Positions 28,804 to 38,424 are shown, counted from the first letter of the stretch. The stretch is 64,000 nt of DNA from an uncultured Clostridium sp. (GCA_948465565.1 CAOJXR010000001.1:124001-188000), one strand, 5' to 3'. Numbers and translations are program-made. The notes: a model not told the origin generated them from the sequence alone.

Positions 28804-28833
28804 GCAGAGCGGGCGATTTTTCGTCCGCTCTGC
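28804..28833 (+). terminator. GC-rich terminator of cassette 3
   Basis: GCAGAGCGG/CCGCTCTGC with an inner CGA/TCG and a TTTT loop. Confidence 0.75.
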
Positions 28834-28898
28834 TACCATTTAAAGCGAAAAATGTAGAAATATAGATAAATTTAGTATGCAAAAAACATGGAAAATAA

Positions 28899-28926
28899 TT
28901 GATAAATTTTTATAGTATGATATAAT
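28899..28926 (+). promoter_or_regulatory. Promoter of the site-2 protease gene
   Basis: TTGATA 28899-28904, 16 nt, TATAAT 28921-28926 with a TG extension. Confidence 0.6.
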
Positions 28927-28985
28927 ATACAAACATTATACTAAACAAAATTAGACGAAAAATGTCTATAGAAAGGACAAAAGAT

Positions 28986-29732
28986 ATGTATGGAATTGAT
29001 AGAAAAACTTTATATATAATAATAGGAGTATTAATAGCCTTAACGTTAGTAAATATGGGAACATTCAATATAGTAGCAACATTATTAACTTTACCAGGAG
29101 TAATACTAGCAATGTCTTTCCACGAATTTGCACACGCATTTGCAGCAGATAGATTAGGAGATCCAACTCCAAGAAACCAAGGAAGACTTACATTAGACCC
29201 AATGAAACATATTGACCCAGTAGGAATATTCTTACTAATATTTGCACATATTGGATGGGGGAGACCAGTACAAATAAATCCAAACAATTTCTCAAAAGTT
29301 TCAAGAGAAAAAGGAGAAACAATAGTATCATTAGCAGGACCACTAATGAACTTTATACTAGCATTCATACTAATGATAATATTTTATTTGATAATAATAT
29401 TCATTCCAGGAACAGGAATATTAAAATCATTATCAGGAATAAATGTAATGAATGTAATTATAACAATGCTATATTATGCGATAGTAGTAAATGTTGGATT
29501 AGGAGTATTTAACCTAATACCAATACCACCATTAGACGGTTCAAAAATATTTTTAAGATTGCTACCATATAAAGCACAAAGGTGGATAGATGACAATATG
29601 AATATAATACAAATAGTATTTTTAATATTATTTGTAACAAACATTTTAGGATACATTACAGCACCAATAATAGAAGTAATTATGACAGGAATAGAATTTG
29701 TTGTAAGTAGTATATTTTCAATATTTATGTAA
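28986..29732 (+). CDS. Site-2 protease family (M50) membrane metalloprotease
   Basis: A 248-residue integral membrane protein of the short M50 family. The zinc motif HEFAH is at residues 46-50 in a membrane helix, and the third ligand region NLIPIPPLDGSK is late in the protein; at least five hydrophobic segments are visible. The start is taken at 28986, 8 nt after AAAGGA; an ATG at 28962 lies before it. Such rhomboid-like S2P proteins are widespread in Clostridia and their substrates are mostly unknown. No PDZ domain is present, so it is not the RseP type. It heads a unit with tsaD and a phosphoesterase. Confidence 0.85.
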   Translation: MYGIDRKTLYIIIGVLIALTLVNMGTFNIVATLLTLPGVILAMSFHEFAHAFAADRLGDPTPRNQGRLTLDPMKHIDPVGIFLLIFAHIGWGRPVQINPNNFSKVSREKGETIVSLAGPLMNFILAFILMIIFYLIIIFIPGTGILKSLSGINVMNVIITMLYYAIVVNVGLGVFNLIPIPPLDGSKIFLRLLPYKAQRWIDDNMNIIQIVFLILFVTNILGYITAPIIEVIMTGIEFVVSSIFSIFM

Positions 29733-29751
29733 AATTTAATGGAGAAATAAA

Positions 29752-30747
29752 ATGAGAGATATTTATGTACTAGGAATAGAATCAAGCTGTGATGAAACAT
29801 CAGTAGCTATAGTAAAAAATGGAAGGGAAGTCCTTTCAAACGTAATAAATTCACAAATAAAAATACATGAAAACTATGGAGGAGTAGTACCAGAAATAGC
29901 CTCAAGATGCCATACAGAAGTAATAAATCAAGTAACAAAACAAGCATTGAAAGAAGCAAATATGAAACTAGAAGATATAGACGTAATAGCAACGACCTAT
30001 GGACCAGGGTTAGTTGGAGCACTTTTAGTAGGTGTATCATATGCAAAAGGACTAAGCTTTGCAACAAACAAGCCATTACTAGGAGTAAATCATATAGAAG
30101 GACACATTGCAGCAAACTACATAACACACAAAAATTTAAAACCACCATTTTTATGTTTGATAGTATCAGGAGGACATACTCACCTAGTAAAAGTAGAAGA
30201 CTATACCAAATTTGAAATACTAGGTAAAACTAGAGATGATGCAATAGGAGAAGCATTTGACAAAGTTGCAAGAGTAGTAGGACTTGGATATCCAGGAGGA
30301 CCAAAAGTAGACAAACTTGCAAAAGAAGGAAAAGCCATAATAAATTTGCCATTAACACATATGGAAAATATGGACTTTTCATTTAGTGGAATAAAAACAG
30401 CAGTAATAAACTTAAATCACAAGACTCCAGACTTAAATAAAGCTGATTTATGCAAAAGTTTTGAAAAAGCAGCTACAGACATGTTAGAAAACAACATAAA
30501 AAAAGCAATAAATGAAACAGGAACGAGAAAAATAGCTTTAGCAGGAGGCGTTTCAGCAAATTCATATATAAGAGGTAGATTAGACGATTTAGCAAACAAA
30601 GAAAATTTGCAAATATATTATCCAGAACTAATACTATGTACAGATAATGCTGCAATGATAGCAGCTGCAGGATATTATAATTACATACAAGGCAATAAAT
30701 CAGAATTAAACCTAAACGCAGTGCCAAACTTAAAATTAGGAGAATAA
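29752..30747 (+). CDS. tsaD: tRNA N6-threonylcarbamoyladenosine transferase subunit TsaD
   Basis: A 331-residue Kae1/Qri7/TsaD-family ATPase that, with TsaB and TsaE, makes t6A37 of ANN-decoding tRNAs. It starts [16 protein letters not shown]; the metal ligands H114 and H118 are in [14 protein letters not shown] and [12 protein letters not shown], and the C-terminal Asp in [13 protein letters not shown], are all family signatures. Length is normal. It lies 20 nt after the S2P gene and 2 nt before the phosphoesterase; tsaB and tsaE are not in the window. Confidence 0.95.
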   Translation: MRDIYVLGIESSCDETSVAIVKNGREVLSNVINSQIKIHENYGGVVPEIASRCHTEVINQVTKQALKEANMKLEDIDVIATTYGPGLVGALLVGVSYAKGLSFATNKPLLGVNHIEGHIAANYITHKNLKPPFLCLIVSGGHTHLVKVEDYTKFEILGKTRDDAIGEAFDKVARVVGLGYPGGPKVDKLAKEGKAIINLPLTHMENMDFSFSGIKTAVINLNHKTPDLNKADLCKSFEKAATDMLENNIKKAINETGTRKIALAGGVSANSYIRGRLDDLANKENLQIYYPELILCTDNAAMIAAAGYYNYIQGNKSELNLNAVPNLKLGE

Positions 30748-30749
30748 TA

Positions 30750-31442
30750 ATGTCAATATTTGTAATAGCAGACTTACATTTATCATTTGAAACAAATAAG
30801 CCAATGAATGTTTTTGGAGAAAACTGGGAAGACCACGAAAAGAAAATAGAAAACAATTGGAGAAATAAAGTAAATGAAAAAGACTTGGTAATATTACCAG
30901 GTGATTTTTCATGGGCAATGAAACTAGAAGATACATTCAAAGACTTCCAATACTTAAATAACTTACCAGGAAAAAAGCTATTACTAAAAGGAAACCACGA
31001 CTATTGGTGGAATACACTTACAAAAATGCGTGACTACTTAAAACAAAACAAGTTTGAAAATATTGACTTTATACAAAACAATTATTATGAATATGAAAAC
31101 ATAATTATAACAGGCGTACATGGATGGCTAATAAATGGAAAAGAAGAAGACATGAAAATATTAAGAAGAGAAAAGCTAAGACTAGAAATGGAATTAGAAT
31201 CCATTACAAAACAATATGAATACAAAAAAGAAATAATAGTATTTATGCATTATCCACCATATGAAAAAACAGAATACCCTTTTGCAGAAATATTTGAAAA
31301 ATACAATGTGCAAAAATGCTATTATGGACATCTTCATGGAGAACAAGCATATGGTGACATAAAAGACTTTGAATATAACAATGTTGAATACAAATTAATT
31401 AGCGCAGATTATCTGAATTTTGACTTAGCACAAGTAAAATAA
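30750..31442 (+). CDS. Metallophosphoesterase
   Basis: A 230-residue calcineurin-like phosphoesterase. The metal-binding motifs are in order: DLHLS (D-x-H), PGDFSWAM (GD), KGNHDYWW (GNHD), then HYPPYE and YGHLHGEQ (GHxH). It is close to a Clostridial family of small cytoplasmic phosphoesterases of unknown substrate. It overlaps the tsaD unit tightly. Its last codons lie inside a 34-nt sequence shared with the ychF leader (31433-31466). Confidence 0.85.
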   Translation: MSIFVIADLHLSFETNKPMNVFGENWEDHEKKIENNWRNKVNEKDLVILPGDFSWAMKLEDTFKDFQYLNNLPGKKLLLKGNHDYWWNTLTKMRDYLKQNKFENIDFIQNNYYEYENIIITGVHGWLINGKEEDMKILRREKLRLEMELESITKQYEYKKEIIVFMHYPPYEKTEYPFAEIFEKYNVQKCYYGHLHGEQAYGDIKDFEYNNVEYKLISADYLNFDLAQVK

Positions 31443-31466
31443 GTAAGACTTTTTGTCTGGATGGAG
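31433..31466 (+). repeat. 34-nt partial copy of the ychF leader element
   Basis: Identical to 6258-6291 except one base. It contains the AGAC-TTTTT-GTCT hairpin and the GGATGGAG ribosome site. It overlaps the end of the phosphoesterase gene and supplies the ribosome site for the next gene. Confidence 0.85.
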
Positions 31467-31471
31467 AAGAA

Positions 31472-31984
31472 ATGGAAAAGAATAAAACCACAATTCATTA
31501 TATAGTAGCTCACGCAAGACTACCACAAATCGTACTAAAACAATATACAGAATTCCTAAAAATTGTAAACAAAGGGCCAGCAGTACTAGGCTCATATTTA
31601 GAACTAATATGGAATGAAACAAAAAAAGATTTAAAAGAAAAAACAAAACTTGAAGTATTAGACAATGAACAAAAAATAGACTTATACAGTTTCCAAATAT
31701 CATTAATAAACATAAGCGAAAATAAGCAAATACTAAATATTATAATGCCAACAATTAGTCAATATACAGAAGCAAGATTTATAACTATTTTATTAGGCAA
31801 AAAAACAAGATACTTCACATGTGAATTATCAAAAAGCTTCAATCCAGAGAATTCAGACGATTATTACATATTAGGTGAATGGGAATATGATAACAAGAAA
31901 GAAACTATCTCACATAAGAACTATGGAAGGATAGAGGAATTTACATTAAAAAAATATTTAGATAAAATAGACAAATTATGTTAA
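31472..31984 (+). CDS. Hypothetical protein
   Basis: A 170-residue protein, not recognised. It is a soluble mixed alpha/beta protein with no membrane segment; noteworthy stretches are IHYIVAHARLPQIVLKQYTE near the start and YYILGEWEYDNKKE near the end. The ATG at 31472 follows GGATGGAG from the repeat at 31433. Codon use matches the host. It is probably co-transcribed with tsaD and the phosphoesterase. The promoter of cassette 4 lies inside its last codons. Confidence 0.65.
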   Translation: MEKNKTTIHYIVAHARLPQIVLKQYTEFLKIVNKGPAVLGSYLELIWNETKKDLKEKTKLEVLDNEQKIDLYSFQISLINISENKQILNIIMPTISQYTEARFITILLGKKTRYFTCELSKSFNPENSDDYYILGEWEYDNKKETISHKNYGRIEEFTLKKYLDKIDKLC

Positions 31985-31996
31985 GTATGATAAAAT
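31968..31996 (+). promoter_or_regulatory. Promoter of cassette 4
   Basis: TAGACA 31968-31973, 17 nt, TAAAAT 31991-31996 with a TG extension. The -35 is inside the preceding gene. Confidence 0.5.
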
Positions 31997-32030
31997 AAAA
32001 TCATTCTAACAATAGGAGGTAACAATCACC

Positions 32031-32243
32031 ATGACACGTGACAACAAAAAAGTGGGCAAAATCATGTCTGCAGAAGAAAGGAAAAAAGAAATCGAACGGC
32101 TGAGGACGGCGCCGATGGGAACTGTACTCTACTACGAAGCAGGAGGGGCGATTCCCAGAGAACAGATGTCAATTCTGCAAGAAGCAGCGATTTCGCATAC
32201 AATCAGCTCCGACAGCCAGTACACATACTGCATCAAAGGCTGA
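32031..32243 (+). CDS. Small hypothetical protein, GC-rich cassette 4
   Basis: A 70-residue charged protein, not recognised. The N-terminal half is helical and basic/acidic (SAEERKKEIERLRT), and the second half reads APMGTVLYYEAGGAIPREQM. It has a good AGGAGG site 10 nt before the ATG. One line inside it (32101-32160) is 36/60 GC, about twice the host value. It sits between a host gene and the rpsB promoter with its own promoter and hairpin terminator. Confidence 0.55.
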   Translation: MTRDNKKVGKIMSAEERKKEIERLRTAPMGTVLYYEAGGAIPREQMSILQEAAISHTISSDSQYTYCIKG

Positions 32244-32257
32244 TTGACAGAGCCTTG

Positions 32258-32307
32258 AGGAAATCCACTGGAATGTTTAAAATAAAACGTTCAGGGGATT
32301 TCCTTTT
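32258..32307 (+). terminator. Terminator of cassette 4
   Basis: AGGAAATCC/GGATTTCCT outer stem, partial inner pairing CTGGAATGTTT/AACGTTCAG, then TTTT. From 32308 to 32444 I see no supported feature; a 70-codon frame overlapping the terminator has no coding signs. Confidence 0.75.
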
Positions 32308-32444
32308 AAAATTTATAAAAACAAAACAAAATAACTCAGGTTATAAAGGTTTATACATTTGTAGTGAAAAAGAAGCAAATAAAACTTATTATAATATAGG
32401 CAAGAATAATCATAAATTAATTAAAACAAATTACCATAAACCTA

Positions 32445-32473
32445 TTGCCAAAGCAAAAAATCTATAGTATAAT
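32445..32473 (+). promoter_or_regulatory. Promoter of rpsB
   Basis: TTGCCA 32445-32450, 17 nt, TATAAT 32468-32473. Confidence 0.7.
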
Positions 32474-32491
32474 GAACAAGTTAAAAAAACA

Positions 32492-32559
32492 CGCAAATTT
32501 AGTTTAGGCTTGTGCTAACAAAAGTTAGTGACCCTAAATGTTAAAATTTATAATTTGCG
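32492..32559 (+). promoter_or_regulatory. Structured 5' leader of rpsB, candidate autoregulatory RNA
   Basis: Three nested helices: CGCAAATT 32492-32499 with AATTTGCG 32552-32559; TTTAGG 32503-32508 with CCTAAA 32533-32538; CTAAC 32515-32519 with GTTAG 32524-32528 around an AAAA loop. It ends ~20 nt before the AAGGAGG site. S2 or another ribosomal protein may bind it; this is inference. Confidence 0.6.
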
Positions 32560-32586
32560 GAAGTAAAAAACAAGGAGGAATTTAAA

Positions 32587-33363
32587 ATGGCAGTAGTTGC
32601 AATGAAACAATTACTAGAAGCAGGTGTTCATTTCGGACATCAAACTAGAAGATGGGAACCTAAAATGGCTGAATATATATTCCAAGCTAGAAATGGTATC
32701 CACATTATTGATTTACAAAAAACATCAAAAAAATTAGACGAGGCTTACAAATTCTTAAAAGAACAAGCTGAAGAAGGAAAAACAGTTCTATTTGTTGGAA
32801 CTAAAAAACAAGCACAAGAATGCATTAAAGAAGCTGCAATAAAATGCAATATGTTCTATGTTGACCAAAGATGGTTAGGTGGAATGCTTACAAACTTTAA
32901 CACAATACAAAGTAGAGTAGCAAGATTAAAAGAATTAGAAACAATGTCTGAAGATGGTACATTCGATATATTACCTAAAAAAGAAGTTATATTATTAAAA
33001 AATGAAATGGAAAAACTAGAAAAGAATCTTGGTGGAATCAAAGACATGAAAGAATTACCAGGAGTTATGTTCATAGTAGATCCTAAAAAAGAAAGAATAG
33101 CTATATTAGAAGCTAGAAAATTAAACATACCAGTTGTTGGATTAGTTGATACAAACTGTAATCCAGAAGACGTAGATTACGCTATACCAGGTAACGATGA
33201 CGCTATAAGAGCTGTTAAATTAATCACAGACGTTATGGCTAACGCTGTTATCGAAGGTAGACAAGGTGAAGCTGCTGACGTAGAAACAATGCCAGTAGAA
33301 GAAACTGAAGCAACAGATATGGAAGAAGTTGTTGCTGAAATAGCTGAGGAAGTTCAAGAATAA
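32587..33363 (+). CDS. rpsB: 30S ribosomal protein S2
   Basis: A 258-residue protein that begins with the S2 signature [22 protein letters not shown] and has the later motifs [13 protein letters not shown] and [19 protein letters not shown]. The C-terminus carries an acidic tail of ~25 residues after the core. It is the first gene of the usual rpsB-tsf pair, from its own promoter through a structured leader, with AAGGAGG just upstream. Confidence 0.97.
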   Translation: MAVVAMKQLLEAGVHFGHQTRRWEPKMAEYIFQARNGIHIIDLQKTSKKLDEAYKFLKEQAEEGKTVLFVGTKKQAQECIKEAAIKCNMFYVDQRWLGGMLTNFNTIQSRVARLKELETMSEDGTFDILPKKEVILLKNEMEKLEKNLGGIKDMKELPGVMFIVDPKKERIAILEARKLNIPVVGLVDTNCNPEDVDYAIPGNDDAIRAVKLITDVMANAVIEGRQGEAADVETMPVEETEATDMEEVVAEIAEEVQE

Positions 33364-33380
33364 TTATAGAAAAACAAAGT

Positions 33381-33409
33381 AGGGGTTGCCGTCCTCGGCG
33401 CCCCTTTAA
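33381..33409 (+). terminator. Attenuator-type hairpin between rpsB and tsf
   Basis: AGGGG/CCCCT outer stem and GCCG/CGGC inner stem, then TTTAAT. It would let only part of the transcription reach tsf. Confidence 0.75.
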
Positions 33410-33437
33410 TAAAATAAACATATAGGGGGATTTTAAG

Positions 33438-34313
33438 ATGATAACTGCGGAATTAGTAAAAGAATTAAGAGAAAAAACAGGTGCAGGAATGATGGACTGT
33501 AAAAAAGTTTTAACAGAAACTGATGGAGACATGGAAAAAGCAGCTGAGCTATTAAGAGAAAGAGGAATAGCAAAAGCAGCTAAAAAATCTTCAAGAGTTG
33601 CAGCAGAAGGACTAGTAGCAGCTTATGTATCAGAAGACAAAAAAGTAGGAAGCGTTGTTGAAGTTAACTCAGAAACAGACTTTGTTGCTAAAAATGAAGA
33701 ATTTAGAGCATTCGTTAATGACATAGCTAAACAAGTAGCTACAAAAAATCCAGCAACAGTTGAAGAACTATTAAGCCAAAAATACTTAGATACGGAAAGT
33801 ACAGTACAAGAAGTATTAACAAGCAAAATAGCAACAATAGGAGAAAACATGTCAGTAAGAAGATTTGCAAGATATGAAGCTCAAGGACTAGTAGAAAGTT
33901 ATATCCATGGAGATGGAAAAATTGCTGTATTAGTTAACTTTGAAAAAGGTGAAGAAACATTAGCAAAAGACGTATGTATGCAAATCGCAGCTGCTAAACC
34001 AGAATACTTATCAAGAGAAGAAGTACCAGCTGAAGCAGTACAAAAAGAAATGGAAATCCTAAAAGTTCAAGCTATGAACGAAGGAAAACCAGCAGAGATA
34101 GCAGAAAAAATGGTTCAAGGAAGAATCGGAAAATTCTATTCAGAAATATGCTTATTAGACCAAGAATTTGTTAAAGATGCTAGCATGAAAGTTGGAGATT
34201 TAATTAAATCTAAAGACGGAAAAATAGTTGCATTCTCAAGATTTGAAAAAGGTGAAGGAATCGAAAAAGTAGAAGAAAACTTTGCTGAAGAAGTTATGAA
34301 ACAAATAAAATAA
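33438..34313 (+). CDS. tsf: Translation elongation factor Ts
   Basis: A 291-residue guanine nucleotide exchange factor for EF-Tu. It begins ITAELVKELREKTGAGMMDCKKVL, the EF-Ts signature, with the core SVVEVNSETDFVAKNEEF. The second half of the core is present (IHGDGKIAVLVNFEKGEE). The usual downstream genes pyrH and frr are absent; a terminator and GC-rich cassette 5 follow. Confidence 0.97.
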   Translation: MITAELVKELREKTGAGMMDCKKVLTETDGDMEKAAELLRERGIAKAAKKSSRVAAEGLVAAYVSEDKKVGSVVEVNSETDFVAKNEEFRAFVNDIAKQVATKNPATVEELLSQKYLDTESTVQEVLTSKIATIGENMSVRRFARYEAQGLVESYIHGDGKIAVLVNFEKGEETLAKDVCMQIAAAKPEYLSREEVPAEAVQKEMEILKVQAMNEGKPAEIAEKMVQGRIGKFYSEICLLDQEFVKDASMKVGDLIKSKDGKIVAFSRFEKGEGIEKVEENFAEEVMKQIK

Positions 34314-34332
34314 GAGAAAATATAAAATTATA

Positions 34333-34380
34333 AAAGTCCTAGATGCTTTGAAAGATAAAGTTCGAAGTGTCTAGGACTTT
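34333..34380 (+). terminator. tsf terminator
   Basis: AAAGTCCTAGA/TCTAGGACTTT outer stem with a further inner stem. Its T-run doubles as the -35 region of the next promoter. Confidence 0.85.
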
Positions 34381-34406
34381 ACTATTGGTAAAAAATGTGA
34401 TATAAT
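34378..34406 (+). promoter_or_regulatory. Extended -10 promoter of cassette 5
   Basis: TTTACT 34378-34383, 17 nt, TATAAT 34401-34406 with TG at 34398-34399. Confidence 0.55.
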
Positions 34407-34436
34407 TATAAAATCTTATGAAAGGAGCAATTTCCA

Positions 34437-34859
34437 ATGTTGAAGACTGTAAGACCAAAGGGACTACATCTGAAACCAACGGATATTGCGATTCCATCTT
34501 TGGAATCCATCAAAAGCGCCATCAGAAGCAAGGTCTATTACGACCTGAACGAAAGCCAGCTGAATGAACTCGCAAACGCGGTTCACAACAAGTGCGAGGA
34601 GCTCAAAAACAATCCGGCAGAACGGATTATCACCAGCCACAAAATGGATTTCATGATCCACAGGGTACCCAATGTAAGTTGGATGTATTACAGCATGGGT
34701 TATCCCAGCAATTACATCATCCAACCCATTGATGTACCCAGCCTGCCAAGGGAAATGTGCTGTAAGGTCATGATAATTCCAGTGGCAAACCGGATTCACC
34801 TCTACTATGTGGACAAGAACATGAGCGAATACAGCAGCATTGATCTGAAAATTAAGTGA
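34437..34859 (+). CDS. Hypothetical protein, GC-rich cassette 5
   Basis: A 140-residue soluble protein, not recognised. An N-terminal helical half (LESIKSAIRSKVYYDLNES, then QLNELANAVHNKCEELKNN) is followed by a beta-rich half (FMIHRVPNVSWMYYSMGYP and VMIIPVANRIHLYYVDKN). The ATG follows AAAGGAG. GC is about 30/60 in 34501-34560. It has an extended -10 promoter and a GC-rich terminator, and lies exactly between tsf and tig. Confidence 0.6.
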   Translation: MLKTVRPKGLHLKPTDIAIPSLESIKSAIRSKVYYDLNESQLNELANAVHNKCEELKNNPAERIITSHKMDFMIHRVPNVSWMYYSMGYPSNYIIQPIDVPSLPREMCCKVMIIPVANRIHLYYVDKNMSEYSSIDLKIK

Positions 34860-34876
34860 CGCGAAAAGATGAAAAC

Positions 34877-34914
34877 GAGGAGGCACCTGCAAACACTTAA
34901 GCAGGTGCCTTCTC
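34877..34914 (+). terminator. GC-rich terminator of cassette 5
   Basis: AGGCACCTGC/GCAGGTGCCT, extended by GAG/CTC with a bulge. Confidence 0.8.
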
Positions 34915-34972
34915 ACGTTTATAATTTGCTAAGATAATATAAACTAAAAATGTAACTAAAATGTAAAAAAGC

Positions 34973-35000
34973 TTGCAATAATATAATAATGTGTTATAAT
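34973..35000 (+). promoter_or_regulatory. Promoter of tig
   Basis: TTGCAA 34973-34978, 16 nt, TATAAT 34995-35000. Confidence 0.6.
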
Positions 35001-35034
35001 AATGTAGTTATTAAAGATAAATGGAGGAATTTAA

Positions 35035-36318
35035 ATGAGTATCAAAATAGAAAAAACAGAAAATAATAATGAATTAAAACTAGAATTTACAGTTGATGCC
35101 AAGATTTTTGCTGAAGGAATAGAAAAAGTATTCAAGAAAAACGCAAAATACTTTAATGTACCAGGATTTAGAAAAGGAAAAGTTCCAATGAACATTGCTG
35201 AAAAACATTACGGTGTAGAAATGTTCTATGAAGAAGCTTTTAATGAAGTAGTACCAGAAATATATGATAGAGAAATAAAAGAAAACAACCTAGAAGTTGT
35301 TAGCAGACCAAGTATTGATATAGTTCAAATGGAAAAAGGAAAAGACTTAGTATTTACAGCAGTTGTACAAACTAAGCCAGAAGTTGAACTAGGAAAATAT
35401 AAAGGTATAGAATTAGAAAAAGTAGAGTATACTGTTGAAGATAAAGATATTGACCATGAATTAGGACATATGGCAGAAAAAAATGCCAGGGTAATTACTG
35501 TTGAAGACAGACCAGTTCAAGAAGGAGACATTGCAGTAATAGATTTCGAAGGTTCAGTAGATGGCGTGCCATTTGAAGGTGGGAAAGCAGAAAAACATGA
35601 ATTAGAAATCGGAAGTCATAGCTTTATAGAAGGATTTGAAGACCAAGTTATCGGAATGAAGATTGAAGAAGAAAAAGATATCAATGTAACATTCCCTGAA
35701 GAATATTTTTCAAAAGACTTAGCTGGAAAGCCTGCTGTATTCAAAGTTAAAGTACACGAAATAAAAGCAAAAGAATTACCAACAATGGATGATGATTTTG
35801 CAAAAGACGTTAGCGAATTTGACACACTAGACGAATTAAAAGCTAGCATAAAGAAAAACTTAGAAGAACAAAACGAACATAAAGCAAAACATGAAATAGA
35901 AGACAAAGCTATTCAAAAAGTTTGTGAAAATGCAAAAGTTGAAATTCCATCAGGAATGATAGAACTTGAAATTGACAATATGGAAGAAGATATGAATAGA
36001 AGATTAGCATATCAAGGACTAAATGTAGAACAATACTTAAAATTTTTAAATAAAACAAAAGAAGATTTCAGAAACGAAATGAAACCACAAGCTGAAACTT
36101 CAATAAAAACAAGATTAGTATTAGAAGCAATTAGCAAAGACGCTAAAATAGAAATTCCAGAAGAAGAACTAAATGCAAAAATAGCAGAACTTGCAAAAAC
36201 ATACAATAGACCAGAAGACGAACTAAAAGCAAACGAAGAATTCAAAAAATATGTTTCATCAAGTTTAGAATCAGAAAAAGTAATCAAATACATAGTAGAC
36301 AATGCAAAAATAAAATAA
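35035..36318 (+). CDS. tig: Trigger factor
   Basis: A 427-residue ribosome-associated chaperone and prolyl isomerase. The ribosome-binding signature VPGFRKGKVPMNIAEKHYG lies at about residues 42-60, the FKBP-type domain (GDIAVIDFEGSVDGVPFEGG) in the middle, and the helical C-terminal chaperone domain after it. Length is normal. It heads the classic tig-clpP-clpX order, though a terminator and a second promoter separate it from clpP. Confidence 0.95.
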   Translation: MSIKIEKTENNNELKLEFTVDAKIFAEGIEKVFKKNAKYFNVPGFRKGKVPMNIAEKHYGVEMFYEEAFNEVVPEIYDREIKENNLEVVSRPSIDIVQMEKGKDLVFTAVVQTKPEVELGKYKGIELEKVEYTVEDKDIDHELGHMAEKNARVITVEDRPVQEGDIAVIDFEGSVDGVPFEGGKAEKHELEIGSHSFIEGFEDQVIGMKIEEEKDINVTFPEEYFSKDLAGKPAVFKVKVHEIKAKELPTMDDDFAKDVSEFDTLDELKASIKKNLEEQNEHKAKHEIEDKAIQKVCENAKVEIPSGMIELEIDNMEEDMNRRLAYQGLNVEQYLKFLNKTKEDFRNEMKPQAETSIKTRLVLEAISKDAKIEIPEEELNAKIAELAKTYNRPEDELKANEEFKKYVSSSLESEKVIKYIVDNAKIK

Positions 36319-36344
36319 GAAAAAAATGCAGAAATATAAAAGAA

Positions 36345-36392
36345 AAAAGAGGTACTAAGTGAAAAAATGTTTTCATATAATGTACCTCTTTT
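36345..36392 (+). terminator. tig terminator
   Basis: AAAAGAGGTAC/GTACCTCTTTT stem; the 3' arm gives the T-run. Confidence 0.8.
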
Positions 36393-36395
36393 ATA

Positions 36396-36425
36396 TTGAC
36401 TTTTTTATGTCAGATATGATATTAA
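36396..36425 (+). promoter_or_regulatory. Possible clpP promoter
   Basis: TTGACT 36396-36401 and TATTAA 36420-36425, spaced 18 nt. No CtsR-type direct repeat was recognised. Confidence 0.4.
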
Positions 36426-36464
36426 ATATAGGTAAATAAAATTATGGAAAGGAAATAAAAAAAT

Positions 36465-37061
36465 ATGAATAATAGCCTTGTTCCTTATGTAATAGAACAA
36501 ACTAATAAAGGAGAAAGATCATACGATATATTTTCAAGATTATTAAAAGATAGAATAATTTTCTTATCAGAAGATGTAAATAATGTTTCAGCAAGTTTAG
36601 TAGTTGCACAATTACTATTCTTAGAATCAGAAGACCCAGAAAAAGAAATATCATTATATATAAATAGTCCAGGAGGCTCAATCACAGATGGTATGGCAAT
36701 AGTTGATACAATCAATTATATAAAATGCCCTGTAACAACAATATGTGTTGGAATGGCAGCAAGTATGGGAGCAGTATTATTAGCTTCAGGAGCAAAAGGA
36801 AAACGTTTTGCAACACCAAATGCAGAAATACTAATTCATCAACCATTAATTTCAGGAGGACTTTCAGGACAAACAACAGAAATAAAAATTCATGCTGAGC
36901 ATATGGTTAGAACAAGAGAGAAATTAAATAAATTATTAAGTGAAAGAACAGGTCAAAGCCTAGAAACAATAGAAAAAGACACAGAAAGAGACAACTACAT
37001 GACAGCACAGGAAGCTTTAGAATATGGTCTAATAGATGGAATCTTAGACAAAAGAATGTAA
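36465..37061 (+). CDS. clpP: ATP-dependent Clp protease proteolytic subunit
   Basis: A 198-residue serine peptidase that forms the double-heptamer chamber fed by ClpX. The start is [34 protein letters not shown] in outline. The active-site Ser is S100 ([14 protein letters not shown]), the His is H125 (ILIHQPL), and the catalytic Asp is in the [20 protein letters not shown] segment. It is followed 49 nt later by clpX, its partner. Confidence 0.97.
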   Translation: MNNSLVPYVIEQTNKGERSYDIFSRLLKDRIIFLSEDVNNVSASLVVAQLLFLESEDPEKEISLYINSPGGSITDGMAIVDTINYIKCPVTTICVGMAASMGAVLLASGAKGKRFATPNAEILIHQPLISGGLSGQTTEIKIHAEHMVRTREKLNKLLSERTGQSLETIEKDTERDNYMTAQEALEYGLIDGILDKRM

Positions 37062-37110
37062 TTTTATATAAAAACCAATTCAAAAGAAGACTATATAGAG
37101 AGGTGATATA

Positions 37111-38424
37111 ATGCCAAACAATAACACAAGAAGTGTAAAATGTTCGTTTTGTGGGAAATCACAAGAGAATGTTAAAAAAATAATAGCAGGACCAGGAGTA
37201 TATATTTGCGATGAATGTATAGGTGTTTGCCAAGAAATTATAGAAGATGAATTCTATGAAGAAGATGTTGAACTTGAGGAAATGGAAGAAGAAAAAATAC
37301 CAAAGCCACACGAGATAAAAGAAATATTAGATGAATACGTAATTGGTCAAGAAGAAGCTAAAAAAACATTATCAGTTGCAGTATATAACCATTATAAAAG
37401 AATAAATAATTTAGACAAAGTAAATGATGTAGAAATACAAAAAAGCAACATACTTTTATTAGGACCAACAGGATGCGGAAAAACACTATTAGCTCAAACA
37501 CTTGCTAAAGTACTAAACGTGCCTTTTGCAATAGCAGATGCAACAACATTGACAGAAGCAGGCTATGTGGGAGAAGATGTTGAAAACATTTTATTAAGAC
37601 TTATTCAAGCCGCTGACTACAATATTGAAAATGCTGAAAAAGGAATTATATATATAGATGAAATTGATAAAATTTCTAGAAAATCAGAGAATCCATCTAT
37701 AACACGTGATGTAAGTGGTGAAGGAGTGCAACAAGCATTACTTAAAATAATAGAAGGAACAAAAGCATCTGTTCCTCCACAAGGTGGAAGAAAACATCCA
37801 CATCAAGAGTTTTTACAAATAAATACTGAAAACATATTATTTATATGTGGCGGTGCGTTTGAAGGAATAGAATCAATTATAAAAGACAGAACAGGTAAAA
37901 GATCAATAGGATTTGGAGCAAAAATAGAAGTTCCATCTGAGCAAAATAAATCAGAGATATACAAACAAATATTACCACAAGACCTATTAAAATTTGGAAT
38001 GATACCAGAATTCATAGGAAGATTACCAATAGTTGCAACTTTAGATGAGCTTACAAGAGAAGCATTAATTGAAATTGCAACAAAACCAAAGAATGCACTA
38101 ATAAAACAATATAAAAAATTAGTTGAACTTGATGGAGTAGAACTAGAATTTAATGAAGGGGCACTTCAAGCAATTGTAGACAAAGCAATTGAAAGAAAGA
38201 CTGGAGCAAGAGGTTTACGTTCAATCATTGAAGAAATAATGAGAGATGTAATGTATGATATTCCTAGTGATTACAAAATTGCAAAATGTATAATTACAAA
38301 AGAAACAATATTAAACAATGCAAAACCAGAGATTATTATTGATGAAAATAAAAATCCAGTAACAATAACCAAAAAAGCTAAAAACAAAAAAACAAACAAT
38401 AACAAAAATTCTGAAACTGCATAA
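37111..38424 (+). CDS. clpX: ATP-dependent Clp protease ATP-binding subunit ClpX
   Basis: A 437-residue AAA+ unfoldase. The N-terminal zinc domain is [19 protein letters not shown] then CDECIGVC. Walker A is [16 protein letters not shown], Walker B is [10 protein letters not shown], the RKH pore loop is near [19 protein letters not shown], and the ClpP-binding IGF loop is [11 protein letters not shown]. The C-terminal ~20 residues are a Lys/Asn-rich extension. Start site GAGGTGAT. No clear terminator follows before the rpsO regulatory region. Confidence 0.97.
   Translation: MPNNNTRSVKCSFCGKSQENVKKIIAGPGVYICDECIGVCQEIIEDEFYEEDVELEEMEEEKIPKPHEIKEILDEYVIGQEEAKKTLSVAVYNHYKRINNLDKVNDVEIQKSNILLLGPTGCGKTLLAQTLAKVLNVPFAIADATTLTEAGYVGEDVENILLRLIQAADYNIENAEKGIIYIDEIDKISRKSENPSITRDVSGEGVQQALLKIIEGTKASVPPQGGRKHPHQEFLQINTENILFICGGAFEGIESIIKDRTGKRSIGFGAKIEVPSEQNKSEIYKQILPQDLLKFGMIPEFIGRLPIVATLDELTREALIEIATKPKNALIKQYKKLVELDGVELEFNEGALQAIVDKAIERKTGARGLRSIIEEIMRDVMYDIPSDYKIAKCIITKETILNNAKPEIIIDENKNPVTITKKAKNKKTNNNKNSETA

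Noticed and set aside
27205..28839. A 544-codon open frame on the minus strand opposite the beta-CASP gene
   Set aside because: It is the mirror of a GC-richer coding frame, with no ribosome site, no recognisable motifs and composition typical of an antisense shadow.
32255..32467. A 70-codon plus-strand frame between cassette 4 and rpsB
   Set aside because: It overlaps the cassette terminator and the rpsB promoter, has no ribosome site and no protein-like features.
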